From Mesodorylaimus sp. YZB2_4 (taxonomy: Eukaryota; Nematoda; Enoplea; Dorylaimida; Dorylaimidae), in NCBI GenBank assembly GCA_030248295.1, contig JASANH010000072.1:372001-436000 (forward strand): a stretch of DNA of 64,000 nt, written 5' to 3'. Below are positions 1 to 11,498 of the stretch, piece by piece. Numbering within the stretch: position 1 is the stretch's first letter; every line of letters begins with the position of its first letter. Made by a program: the position numbers and the translations under genes. Below the pieces are notes generated by a model that did not search any database, had not been told where the DNA came from, and saw only the letters and a program-made list of their open reading frames with translations.

Positions 1-171
1 GTGGTCTGGCGCCGCGTTCGCAATTGCCATCATGTGCACAAAGTCCTTCAGAACGCTGGCCGATTGGTCCAGGAGAAAGACGATGTCGCACGGGGCCTCG
101 AATTTTTTGGCCTTGCAGCTGGGAGCAGCCAGAAAAGCGAGAACGGCCACGCACATCATCGAACGCTTCAT
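1..171 (-). CDS. Secreted von Willebrand factor A (VWA) domain protein, 5' end only
   Basis: The reverse strand from an ATG at 171-169 stays open for 57 codons to the window edge, so the gene is cut off. The first 20 or so residues (MKRSMMCVAVLAFLAAPSCK) are a clear signal peptide. They are followed by a short linker and CDIVFLLDQSASV, the start of a VWA domain: a hydrophobic beta strand ending in the MIDAS metal-binding motif DxSxS (here DQSAS). Secreted VWA proteins bind matrix or other proteins through this metal site. The rest of the VWA domain and anything after it lie outside the window. The start is the only ATG directly before the signal peptide. The VWA call is firm for the motif; full domain content is unknown. 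Confidence 0.75.
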   Translation of the reverse strand, partial: MKRSMMCVAVLAFLAAPSCKAKKFEAPCDIVFLLDQSASVLKDFVHMMAIANAAPDH

Positions 172-2663
172 TTTGATTTTTCTGCTTTCTGTACTCGACT
201 GTTTCGCCCGAACATGCGTTGGTTCTTTGATCTATGAAAAAAGAGACTGCATCCAACCGCGCCGTCACGCTGCCAGATTTTAAAATGAAGCCACCCCGTG
301 AATAGACATGCAATTGTGAGTGAGAGTGTAAAGTGGGCAGCCTGTTGTGATTCAAAGAAAGGTGAAGAACAGTGCGTTTTGCATTTCCGTGCTAGCCATG
401 GACCAAAGTGGTATCGTTTAAGGGATAGTTTAAGGGATAGTAGAGTGAATAGGCGAGGCGAGTGTTAAATGTTGCCTGGGGCCCTATTAGCTTGTTTCAG
501 GAGCATATTTGGCAGGCTCCATATGGTATGTTCGGTTTTTTCTTTTTTGGCGCTCTACAGCCCTGTTTGTTTCTAGTCGTACAGTGCGCTGTCACTTTCT
601 GGCCAAGAATGAACCATCATGATGATGATGGCAGCGACGGATGGCCATGATGAGGTGGACCATGAGTGATGAGTATACTCGTACATACTGTAAATCGGAT
701 GATATTCGAATATAAGATATATCCACGTCACGACATAAAGATGCAGCGACGGGTGTAGAGAACTGATGATCGTTGTCAATGTCGCGAGCAGTGGAGGCAA
801 AGTTTAAATTATAGGTGACAAAATCATAGCAGCGAGGGGTTATGCCGAGTAGAGTGTTCTGAATCGTACGTACTGCTACAAATTTTTGTTGGTTTTTGTG
901 CAGGAAGAAACCGCGCGTCTAAAGAGGTAAACAGCGGGAGCGATCATTATCTCTGTTTTGTGCCATGCTGTGGAGTACTTTTTTGTCGAATTTTATATTT
1001 GACTGACTTTACTAATTTTAGCAAGTTTGTGGATAAAATTTTTAGCGGATTGCGAGAACGTTGCTATGTAGAATAGAATGCCCGTCTTCTGATTTTGCCT
1101 AATTTTCAAGGTGATCGTCGTTCCGCCATTCCGCGTATTCCCTGGTCACTCAGGCAACTCGTAATCATCTCCGCGAGGTCATTTCGGTTTTTGCCTCCCC
1201 GCTCCTACATTTCGCGAAATGTCTGGTGCTGGTCAGGCATTACGCGGAATCACATTTCGACTTTTTTCGCCAGCATCCAGACGCGTGCTTAGAGCTAAGA
1301 AAAACCTCACTATAGTCTACTTCATGTACAGTAGGCAACATACTGCACACCTGCTTAGAGGCTATTTGCAGCAATATTGTAAAAAGCCTTCGTCGCCCAA
1401 ATGCATGACGGAAACACGTGGATACTGTATGTGCGGACTGACACCAATGCTCAGGCAGCGTGTGTACGTGGATTTGTTAGAGAGGAAACGTGGCAGAAAA
1501 AGTGTTCCTTGCTCCATCACAAAATCAAAGGCCAGGTAATTTTAAAGGACAAAATCGTTAGTGTGAATGAGCCGTGCTAGGACTCTGAATGTAGCATGTT
1601 GGCCTAGTCATCACAAATTATGTGACGGGTTCAAGTCATTTCGGACTCTTGACAAACACCCACAAGTGTTTCCAAGCGACAGAAATCATCTTTTGTAAAG
1701 CCTCGATGCTGGAAAGTGGTGATGACTAAGAGCCTGGTGCTTACCCCCTTTATTCCGTAATTGCTGCACGTGGGCGAAATCTGCTGTAGTTCTCAACACA
1801 AAAAAAATAATTCGCTGCGCGTGAAATATTCTGGAGGCGGTAATGACCGACCATCAAGGCTATAGACCATTCTTGTTTCTATCAAATTTGATCAAGGTCC
1901 GCTACAGTAATCTCCTCCTCGGCCACCCAAAAAATTTAAATATGTCCTCACTATCCAGTGCGCGTCATTTTTGCGCAGGACCATGACCAGAAAGGTTAAC
2001 GTGCAGTAGAGTGCAAGCAACGCGAGCGGGAAATTCAAAAGGTCTAGCTGCTGAAAACTGTGAACAAGTAGGGGTCCCATTTGAATCCAAGGTCTGACAG
2101 AACTGCATACTCATTTCCAAAAAATCCTAAATTTCCAAGGTGACCAGATGGACGCGTTGTTTATTGAAAAGTGCAAGTCGAATTTGCTATTTACTGACAG
2201 ATAAGTCGTGACAGGGCTAGAAGTACAAGATATTCCAAAGTGCACCTTGCATATTATGCTCTAGATCGACAGATTCGACTGGCTCACTGCGTATTTTTCA
2301 CCAGCAGGACCGATTTTGATTTGTCTTCTGGGCACCTTGCCCAAAAAGTGAGAATTTCTGAACGCGCGTGGCTACGACAGATTAGATTCAAGAGGAATAA
2401 AGACTATAAATTTGTCACGACAATTTAGCAGCCTGTAATGGCCTGTCCATTAGTCCTGATTAGAATAAACTAAGTGTTACAATGCTTTCACTTTGAAGCT
2501 AAATCAGAGCACTAACGGTGACCAAGCTAATTTCAACAATTTGTGTAAGTGGTAGACATACTGTACAGGTGGTAGATAAGTGGATGATCTGGAAAGCTGT
2601 ATCAGTCCCGCTGTCTGTCGGGGGATAGACCTACAGATAGGAGGACGTGTCCTGGCAGTCAAG
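172..2663. other. Intergenic region between VWA gene and receptor copy A
   Basis: About 2.5 kb between two divergent genes, so it should hold both promoters. I see no convincing TATA box and no coding exon. There is a 15-base direct repeat (GTTTAAGGGATA...) near 417-446, and one copy of the dispersed motif GCGGGAAATTCAAA at 2026-2039. Nothing else is recognised. Confidence 0.5.
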
Positions 2664-5600
2664 ATGATGCAGCTTCGAGGCAACAAAAAAAGACTACTGC
2701 TTATCATCGGTATTGCAGTGCTTTTACTTGGCGACACTTGCGAAGCTTGTAAGTTGATCTTGAACCTTCTTGTATCAAAGAAAACTAGGACAGAGACATA
2801 TGTACAGCAAGCAATGTGGTGTGACGGCTATTTGAATCATACAAGTAAAATGACCTTTCGTGGAGTATAATTTAAAAGTGACGCAAGCTCTGTTCTGTCT
2901 TCAAGAAGCAAGCGTGACAGCGTCTCCTACGACGGTTCTGATCCTGTAGGTCTTAGTCGCAGTTTCAATTGCTCTCTTTGCCTCGCACCCATCAAAAAAT
3001 TTTGGCAGGTGCTACACCTATTAGAAGAAAGTTATTGAAGAGAAATAGCAGGTGGGCCAACCGATCTTATGTTCCATTTCTCTCCCGGGCATCTTTCTTT
3101 GGCCTGCCTTAATCGCCGACTCTCAACTTTTTAGATCTTAAACTATCAACGACGAGATGCACAACTCCGACATCAACAACACCTTCGCGTCTAACTTTTA
3201 CATCAACGTGCAAGACTACAACTACTACTACAAGTATTTTTGAAACAACAGAACTTTCATCTCAGCAGACCGATTTAACTGCTTCATCCATCTCAGCATC
3301 AAGTGCTGCTGGCTCAACCAGGAGCTCTTCTGATGGTCCAACTACATCTAATGCATCTTCGCCAAGTACCCGATTTACATCTGTTCCAATAACTACCACA
3401 TCAACAAAGACGATCACTCCCCAGCTACACATCAGTACTACCACATCTACTGGGTCAGTGCGTCGAACGTTTATGACAAAGTGCAAGGCACCTCCTACCA
3501 CAACTATAGTGAAAACAACGGAACTTTCAATTCAGCAGACTAATCCAACTGCTTCATACGTTTCAACATCAAGTGCTGCTGGCTCAATCAGGAGCTCCTT
3601 TGTTAGCCCCACTGCATCAAATGCATCTTCGTCAAGTACCGCCTTTATATCTGTTCCAATAACTACTACATCAACAAAGACGATCACTCCCCAGCTACAC
3701 ATCAATACTACCACATCTACTGGGTTAGTGCGTCGAACGTTCACGACAAAGTGCAAGACACCTCCTACCACAACTATTGTGAAAACAACGGAACTTTCAT
3801 CTCAGCAGACTAATTCAACTGTTTCATACGTTACAACATCAAGTGCTGCTGGCTCAACCAGAAGCTACTTTGTTAGCACCACCACATCAAATGCATCTTC
3901 TTCAAGTGCTGTGTCTGTATCTTTCCTGACAACTAGCACATCGACCAAGACCGCTGGGCCACAATTAATCGCCACTTCTACCACAAAAACTCCCAACAAA
4001 ACCCCCGTTAGCACAATTTCATCAACTTCTGTAACTGGGGCTTTAACAGCGGCAACCCCAAGCAGCACGATTTCGTCCAGTAGCATCGCAGTAATCCCAG
4101 TCGCCTTTAGCTCCATTGCGTCCGCTACAACTCTCAGAGCCCCAGCAACTGTGACCAGAAGCCCTGGCAATGCGACTCCATCTGGAACTACCACTGCCAA
4201 TGTCCAAGCAAACGTCACTCGAATCAACATCATCGCGACTTCCTTCTGTCGGAACCCCGCAACATTGCAAGCTGCTTTATCAACCAAACCGGCTTTGCCT
4301 AATTCTGCAACTTCTATGACAAGCTTACAAGCGACGAACACTCCTATATCCACCTTTCTCAGCGTCAGCTCGTCAACAAAACTCCTTGCGCCAGCCACAG
4401 TACTGAACGAGTCGCCATCCTCCGCTTCTACATCAACTCCAATCACTACCAGCATAAAGAAAACTACTTCAAGCACGACTTCTTTTACAAAGGCAGCGAC
4501 TAGCAAGTCAACTACTGAAAGCTCATCAACTTTGACAGCTGCACAGACATTGAAAACATCTAGTTCGTCTCTCCGTAGTGTAACTAATGCAACAGCTTCT
4601 TCAGTTTCCACGGCCGCTACGTCAAAACAAACAATTCAGACGCCTTCATCAAAAGTGCCAGGAGAAACCAGCAGTACTTCGATTCCTCTGCCGATTTCAT
4701 TCTTGACAGTATGTTCTACACCCATCACTAGCACAACCTCTGCAACGGCTCTGTCCAAAACGACAAATACAGATACAACCTCAAAGCTGATCTCAAAAGA
4801 GAAGTCTTCGATTTTAAATGAGGCCACAACCCCCTCATTTCCTATCGAGACTACACTCTCAATAACCGCACTGAATGAATTTATGACTGAACATCTAGTT
4901 GGAAAGAAGACCACAGAGGACGGGACTTCTATTCCATCTTCCACATATCTACCTGCAACATCCCCCGCCGTCAGAGTGACTCCTGCCCTTCTGACTGCGA
5001 CTCGTTTGCCGACTCCATTCCTGACGACATCGCCAGCTCCCACCACTAGCACAACACCAACGTCTTCATACAAAACAACAAAGACGAGCGCAAGGGTGAA
5101 AACAAGACCGCCAACCAAGGGGCCTGCCAGCTCTGCCGTAGCCACCACGAGAGAATCAACCGAAAGGACGAGTATCATGACTACATTCGCTTCAACAACC
5201 ATTACATCGAAACGTGGGGTTATAAGAATTCGAACTCCTTCACCGCCGCCTCTAATCGTAGACACAGCCAGCAATACTTTTGTGCATCTTTTGCAAACTG
5301 GAATCACGACGACTTCTCTCCTTTCTGAACCAACAGTCGCGAGCACAGGTACTGACACAACCACAAGAGTACCACCAATAATGTCAACCGTATGGGCTGA
5401 TGGAACCACGCACCCTGATAAGGCTGGATTGACAACAACGAGGAGCACAGCTGATCCAAAAACAACTACGTCCAAACGCGGGGTGTTGAGATCTCGAACT
5501 CCTCCACCGTCATTGACAGGCGCAGGCAGCAGCTCTTCCACGCGATTTTTGCAAGCTGGAATTACGATGGCTCCTCTCCTTTCTGAAAGAACTGAGGCGA

Positions 5601-8600
5601 GCACAAGCAGTGACACAACCGCAACAGTGCCAGCAACAATTTCAACCAAAGGGGCTGATGAAACCACACAGGCTGATGAAGCTGAATTAATTACAACGAA
5701 GAGCATTGTTGATCCAAAAACAACTGCATCAAAACGCGGAGCATGGAGAACTCGAACTCCTTCACCAACGCCAATAGATCCGAGCAAGAATACTTTCACG
5801 GATCTTTTGTCCAATCAATTCATGACGACTTCTTCTCCCGTTGCAGCCACGAGCCATGCGAAAGTTTTATTTTTTTCCACCAAGTCAACGATCCAGTCTT
5901 CGACAGCAGATAAGACCACAATCGAATCGTCCACTATCGGATCCGCGCCTTTGGGAGTCGCGTCGAGAAAAATAGTGACCGAAGAGCCAGTGGGAGCTAC
6001 ATCTTCAGCGAAAGATATCTCTACTCTTCCTTTCCTATACCAACTAACAGCAACAACTCCTCTTAGCCTGACATCTAGAAAGAAAGAAAGCATAACTAGT
6101 GTTGCAACCACAACAAAACTAAGCGCTAGCTTGGCAGCGTCGACAAAAACAACTGCAAGCCTCACACTCGCGGTCGAAACCATAGGAGTGTCTGTATCAA
6201 TAGAAAGCAACACCCCAGCCTTTCTCACCACAATTGCGAGTGACGCAACTTTATCGGCATTGACTTCCAGCCCTCCCTCATCGTCCTTCTTGACAAAAAC
6301 ACAAATCAACCAAGATCTTAAAACAGAAAGCACGTTGTTCGGGTCATCTGAGCAAAGCAGCACTCCAGATACCAAAACCAAAAAACCCATTTCCGCTTCT
6401 CCAACAACAAGCAGCATCACTCAGTCAACCACGAGTGAGCTCGAGCCCTCCAGTGCCGAAGATTCAGAGTTAGAAAGAACATCGAGGGCAACTTCAACAC
6501 TACTGTCTCCTGTCCACCATTCAACTTACAGTGCGCATTCGAATGGCTCATCTACTAGTCTTCTAGAGAGTCAAAGTATGCCAGCCTCTGTCCCCATATT
6601 CAGCCCTACCTCCTCTATTCAAAGCATGATAGCGTCATCCGCTGATCGACAAGCTACCACTCAAACCGCCGTGGGGGCTGACTCCACGAGGCCGTCTAAA
6701 ACGCCCACTAAAATTGTGCCGACTGCTTTGAGGGTTTCTACCGCAGCACCTACTATCGCGACAACTTCTAGTTTCACCATTTCTGAGCAGGTGACCAGCA
6801 GTCGTCGGAAAGTGATGAAAAAACGAACAGCAAAGTCGTTCACTGTCACACCGACTGTTGCTGAAACTCCAAGAGATGAAAGTGAGCCGAACGCAGCAAC
6901 TCTAGACTACACCACGAGTCTGATCACTGTAACAATGCCTGAAACATCTGCGGGCATGGCTGAATCGAAAATCAAAGAGTTTGGCGCAACTGCTGCTTTT
7001 GAGAGTCAAAATGTAAGCGATGAGGAAGTTCCAGAATCAGACGAGCCCACAAGCAATGATTTCACACCTCTAAAAGCAGCTACTTTTTCGGCCGAAGTAT
7101 CAAGATTAGTCCGGAAACAAGAAAAGTCAATTGGCCTCCGATCTGTCACCACGATCTCACTTCCGATAGAAACTTCTGGCAGTGTTCAAGATTACCGCGC
7201 GACGAAAAAAGATGTAATAGCCACCGAAAAATTGAGCGATCACGATTTTGATACACTGACAACAGTAGCGCACGTGCGCACTCTTTCAGAAGTTGAAAAC
7301 CATGAGACCAGACTGACCAGCGATAGCGAAAGCGAGAAAGAACAAATTAGCATTAAATCGTCGTCAACGAAGCCTGATACCGCCTCGAGTAATCAAAGCG
7401 ACACGAAAGATCACGCCGCTACTGCACAACTCTTCTCCTTTGACGTCAGAACTGCATTGGAGAGCTCGCAAGAGCCCACAGATACCGTGGGCAAAACATC
7501 TGGAGCCAGCAGCCCATCGTCAGAAACCTGGGCTCAAACATCAAAAAGATTCCCCAATTTGCTGTCAACCTCGCCAAAGTACTCCTTCATGTCTTCTATT
7601 TCCACCGCAACGCTGGGCAGGCTTGATTTATCTGAAAGCCCCTCTAATGCTGGGCTTTTCAAACGTTCAAGCCCGGCAAGAGGCACAACGCCATTTACCA
7701 CAAAATCCAATAACCTGTGGTCAACAGCAGCTCCAAAGGCTCCTAATGCGATCAGTAGTACAAAGCTAGGGTCACGAGCTCGGGCGACAACGACACCAGG
7801 TACTGTATCTGCTTGTTATAGGAAGAAGCTGTCGATGAGTTCAATCACCAAGACTCTTTCTTGCACAGATGTCTGCCTGTCACTGGAATGGGGCCCGTGG
7901 ACACATTGCAGCATGACCTGTGGATCAGGCGTCAGGACCAGAACCCGAAATCGACGTTCTACACAGAATGCAACTGTCAAGGACTGTCCGACTAAATCAC
8001 ACACAAAGGCCTGCGATATTCCTCCATGCGTAAGAAGTGACTTTGATGTTCATACACACTGAATGGAATTGCCTTTTACAGACCCCAATGACTGAAATCG
8101 AGCAGATGGCCACTGAAGTGATGATGAATGCGGGTTGCACTTGGATTATTACCGGTTTAGGGTGCTCCATTCTGGCGTTTATAGCATTCAGGTAAGTGCC
8201 ATGCAGGATTTAACGAGATTCACAGAGACTCGATGCTCCCAAATTTATTTGCCTTTTGGCTGCCACAATTTAAACTTTTTGACAAATTTTGTGCTTTTCA
8301 AATGACATCTGTATTGCAGATCGACCTACTACCTGCAAGTTATGCACGCCAACGAAGACATCAGTATGCTAGCCGCACATCTGCTGATTCTCTTTTTCGC
8401 CATGAGAGATGATTCAAAGTTCAGCCAAGTATGCCCGCTCTAATAGGCTCTGTGTTTATTCGCTGAGACACTGTCTTTCCTAGACTGTCTGCAAAATGGC
8501 CTCGCTGGGTCTGCAGTATTTCTTCACAGTCTGTTACACGTTCAAAGCCCTGGAGGCACTGCACATTTTCACCGTTTTGACGAATGTGGTGGTGGGCAAT

Positions 8601-9384
8601 AACGTGCTGATCAGTCTGTCAGCGGCATTGGTCTTGGGTTGGGGTATGTTAAAGAAGCTGTTCATTGTGCCAGTAACTTCAATCACCCCATTTAGGGTTG
8701 CCGGCGATCCTGACAGCCATCACGGGCGCCACGTTGTTCGACAGCTTGATGTCTGATTATTCGTAAGGGGTGCCTGCCTTGGTTGCATTTACAGGAAACA
8801 GGTCAGTCCCGTTTAGGTGTTGGATCAACATCGGCAACACATCAGCCCTCATGCTGTCAGCAGCTCCCTTATGCTCCCTCGCATGGGGCGCCCTGATAGT
8901 GTTAGAGGCGACGGGAAATTGGAATGAGTGGAACAAATCGGATTTGATCAATTCTTGCAAGTAAGATAGCTTCTCATTTTTTCTTGTCAGACACGGGAGC
9001 TCTGGGTTACAGGGTGGCCCGAATTGGATTGGTGTCCGTCCTCTCGGCGCAGTTCGCCTCTTGGTTCATGACTTTTTTGGGAATTTATTACCAGCACATT
9101 GCATATTTCACATGTGTTTTTGGTATCAACGCAGCACTTGGAATATTTATCTTCATTTATCATTTGCTTGCCAATCAGAAGGTACAGTGCATCCATTTTA
9201 TAATCTTCGACTGCATTGCACAGACTGAAAATAGGTTCAATACTTCACCCTCTCCCCATACCCTGCAGCTTGCAGGCTTTCATAGGACACACACATTCTA
9301 ATGACAAAAACTTTTTAGGTCAGGGCCGTGATTGCAAGGATTTACCGCGTTTGTTTTCCGAGGAACGAAATTGCGATGCAGTGA
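2664..9384 (+). CDS. Receptor copy A: mucin-like, TSP1, adhesion-GPCR-type 7TM protein without GAIN domain
   Basis: Proposed coding exons: 2664-2748, 3135-7799, 7869-8029, 8082-8191, 8320-8428, 8484-8643, 8696-8762, 8817-8960, 9013-9181 and 9319-9384 (TGA). All joins have GT-AG ends and matching phases, giving about 1911 residues. Residues 1-28 are a signal peptide. Residues 29-1583 are Ser/Thr/Pro-rich and mucin-like, presumably heavily O-glycosylated. Residues about 1583-1636 form one TSP1 domain with six Cys, WGPW and CSMTCGSG. Residues 1637-1911 are seven membrane helices of adhesion/secretin type: ITGLGCSI in TM1, a Cys before TM3 (TVCKMASLGLQYF), LGWGLPAI in TM4, the ECL2 Cys in CWINIG, and GIFIFIYHLLANQKVR in TM7. 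Only 19 residues separate TSP1 from TM1, so there is no GAIN/GPS cleavage module. The cytoplasmic tail is about 20 residues. Ligand and G protein are unknown. The long reverse-strand ORFs across the mucin exon are compositional shadows. Confidence 0.88.
3194..3990 (+). repeat. Tandem coding repeat, three units of about 273 bases, in the copy A mucin
   Basis: Three units start at 3194, 3467 and 3737 (spacings 273 and 270, both multiples of three). Each encodes about 90 residues with TF(T/M)(S/T)KCK near the start, then TTEL(S)xQQT, SSAAGS(T/I)RS and STKT. The unit carries one Cys. Its near-identity at DNA level indicates recent duplication inside the exon. Copy B has no matching array. Confidence 0.85.
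5204..5990 (+). repeat. Second tandem coding repeat in the copy A mucin, with basic SKRG..R.RTP motif
   Basis: Units begin at about 5204, 5468 and 5726 (spacing 264 and 258). Each opens with a strongly basic segment, TSKRGVIRIRTPSPPP, TSKRGVLRSRTPPPS or ASKRGAWRTRTPSPTP, followed by about 70 Thr/Ser-rich residues. The third unit diverges after the basic motif. The units are more diverged than the upstream 273-base array. Confidence 0.75.
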
Positions 9385-10119
9385 AAGCGGATAAAGGATG
9401 AACATGTACCCGATTTTGTGAGCATGGCAGTGGTAATAGGAATGTCACCTTTAATTATATTACAAAAAAGTGACATAAAATTCTTTCTTGAACAAATTTT
9501 AGAATAAAATTGCACTTCCTACATCATGAGGCGAAACCCTGATGTCTGCAGTAGTGACGCTGTCTTTGACCCTTAACCTTTATTGTTGTGTCATTTTCCA
9601 GTCAAGCCAGTTGTTGCAATCACGTGCAAACGTATTCTCAAAAAGCTACTTCAGGTATTTTTTAATAACTCGAGAAAAGAATTTGTGACGAAGCGTCTGC
9701 GAGTATATTCAACTTTGCCGCCAGTTTTGTGTTTGTGCATTTGCCAGTTTCTAGCGCTCTTATTCAGGCAGCGCATGTATCTGGGATGGACCAAAGGTGA
9801 TCAGCGAACAGAATCGGAAATCTAACACGCGTGCAGGTTTTGTTCCACACTGGTTTTCCATTTGTGACCTTGCCTTGCACCCTAGAAAGAAATACCTTGC
9901 GCAGATGTGCCTTTGTGATCTCATTGTTTTGGATTTTGTAATATGAATGAAGTATGTATATGGCACTTTATTTGATCATGAAAATTATGTGACTAGATCT
10001 TGTATCCTTGTGCTGAATTTATGATTTTAACAACTTTTTTAATCCCTAAATTAGGTGGGCCGCTGCAGCGTCTGCACATACAGAATGTGAGATTCCAGCC
10101 AGCCACAGGGCCTGCAGCC
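9385..10119. other. 3' flank of receptor copy A, no gene recognised
   Basis: This stretch holds the 3' untranslated region of copy A. AATAAA-like signals are weak (ATAAAAT near 9475 and AATAAAAT near 9503). I considered a short exon-like segment after TTTTCCAG at 9587-9602 but it does not continue the receptor frame. Confidence 0.4.
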
Positions 10120-11498
10120 TTTGCTACTGCTCCTAGTTTTTACATCCCAGGAATCAATTACAGGTCCTGTAGCTTTACTGTCATCTTATACAGTGCCCGT
10201 GGTGACCACAGCAATGTACACTGTGATAGTGATTATCCCAAATGTCATGTCATTCTTCATCCATATCCAAGCATCAATGTACAGCGCACTTAAGGGTTCT
10301 TCAGTTGTATTACATACTTCGATGATGCAAACGCCTTCGGTGACGCAAAGAGTGATTCGAAGGCCTTGTATACTTGCTCATTTACAACGAAGGCTTGTTT
10401 CAGGGTGAGTCATGAAGCGAGCTCTGTGCTAATGATCCCCAAGTATTCGCACACATGAATTGGACACAGACAATACATAATTGTAAGTAGGCAAAACTAG
10501 GTTTTATCTTTAGTGGATATCGCATTAATCCACCTCCCTTGCTTCTTCTTTTATATCTTATCACTTCCTTTCTCATCCTAGGCTTAGGCTAATTAGTCTT
10601 GTATTTCCTCGATTGCATACCTATCAAACAAGAAGTGCTTCTGTCCGTCGTATTTTTTAAGCGTGTGATCCCACACACGGTCAGTGCACGGCGACTGCGC
10701 ACACAGTTTCGTTGCAGTCGCAAACAGTCGCTGCCGCCACCTTTGACGCGTGTCTGCCTACACATTTGAAATATGCGGGTGGGAGTCGACCTCCCTGTAA
10801 AGCGCTCCCAGCGTGAGAGCCAGACGCCTTAACCGCTAGGCCACTACTCAGGTCAGTTAGTCAGACGCTCCTGCTTCACTTGCAAACTTGACAGTTCGCA
10901 TGTCGTCTCTTATTCTTGAACATGACGTTTTGTATTCTTACCGTTTCATGGGTCATGATTTGTTACGCCCATGCAAAGGTCTCACAACCAGTTTAGACGA
11001 CAAAGATCCAAACTTTTGTGAAAACGTTTGCATCACTAGGAAAACAAGAACTCGCATCCTTTATCCACCATCTTTTCTGTTTTTACTAGAAATCAGACTG
11101 ATCATCACGGCGATTCTTCAGGTCTCGATCCTGTAGCTTCGTTCCTTCTGAGCACGCGGCAGGTGATGCCCAGTTCACTTTCGAGGCACATGGAGGGTTT
11201 GGGGCACTGGCCTTCGTACCACTGGCCATCCTCCTGGCATATTTAGAACTGGTTGTTCTTTCAGCAAATGGCCTTGCCCGCGGGGAAAGTGACCGAAGCC
11301 CCGTTGATGACAGCTTGCACTCAGCGTCCACCATTGACGATGATATTAGGGAAAGACTGAAAATGGCCACAGCGATGAAAGTAATTGTGGAAGCCATAAT
11401 TTAAATTTTTAAATAACTCGATTCAGGCAACTCGTTGGCTGACTGGCAAGTGCGATATCAAACACGCCGTCGATGAGTCCTTTTATGGTGCTTTCTGA
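10120..11498 (+). CDS. Unrecognised protein with at least two membrane segments (partial gene model)
   Basis: Three exons fit together by phase. Exon A runs from an uncertain start (about 10120-10164) to 10404, with a good donor CAGG|GTGAGT. Exon B is 11122-11380, between an acceptor CTTCAG and a donor GTAATT. Exon C is 11427-11498 and ends in TGA; the intron between B and C is 46 bases. Exon A holds a hydrophobic segment (YTVPVVTTAMYTVIVIIPNV) and exon B another (GALAFVPLAILLAYLELVVL), followed by an acidic stretch with DDDIRERLK. I do not recognise the family. The 5' end is missing from this model, and further membrane-like segments at 11679-11732 suggest the gene may extend or be spliced differently. 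The opposite strand of exon B also reads as a signal-peptide-like ORF, which lowers confidence. Confidence 0.35.
10775..10852 (-). mobile_element. tRNA-derived SINE head
   Basis: On the reverse strand an A-box-like GTGGCCTAGCGGTTAAGG and a B-box-like GGAGGTCGACTCCC lie at tRNA spacing. No matching acceptor stem closes it, so this is a SINE head or tRNA pseudogene rather than a working tRNA. It sits in the intron between exons A and B of the surrounding gene. Confidence 0.55.

Noticed and set aside
3865-6420. Long reverse-strand ORFs (up to 392 codons) opposite the copy A mucin exon, and similar + strand ORFs opposite copy B (42000-45700)
   Set aside because: They are valine/serine-rich mirror images of ACN/TCN codons, which rarely make stops on the opposite strand. 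No start context, domain or splice support.
7440-7769. 109-codon + strand ORF inside the mucin exon
   Set aside because: Overlapping shadow frame of the receptor A exon with no motif.
9583-9825. Exon-like segment VKPVVAITCKRILKKLLQ after TTTTCCAG, as an alternative receptor A tail
   Set aside because: Does not continue the phase-0 frame after NQK, whereas the exon at 9319 does and matches copy B.
11086-11397. Reverse-strand ORF starting MASTITFIAVAIFSLSLISS, resembling a signal peptide
   Set aside because: It lies opposite exon B, whose splice sites and phases fit on the + strand. Kept only as a caution.
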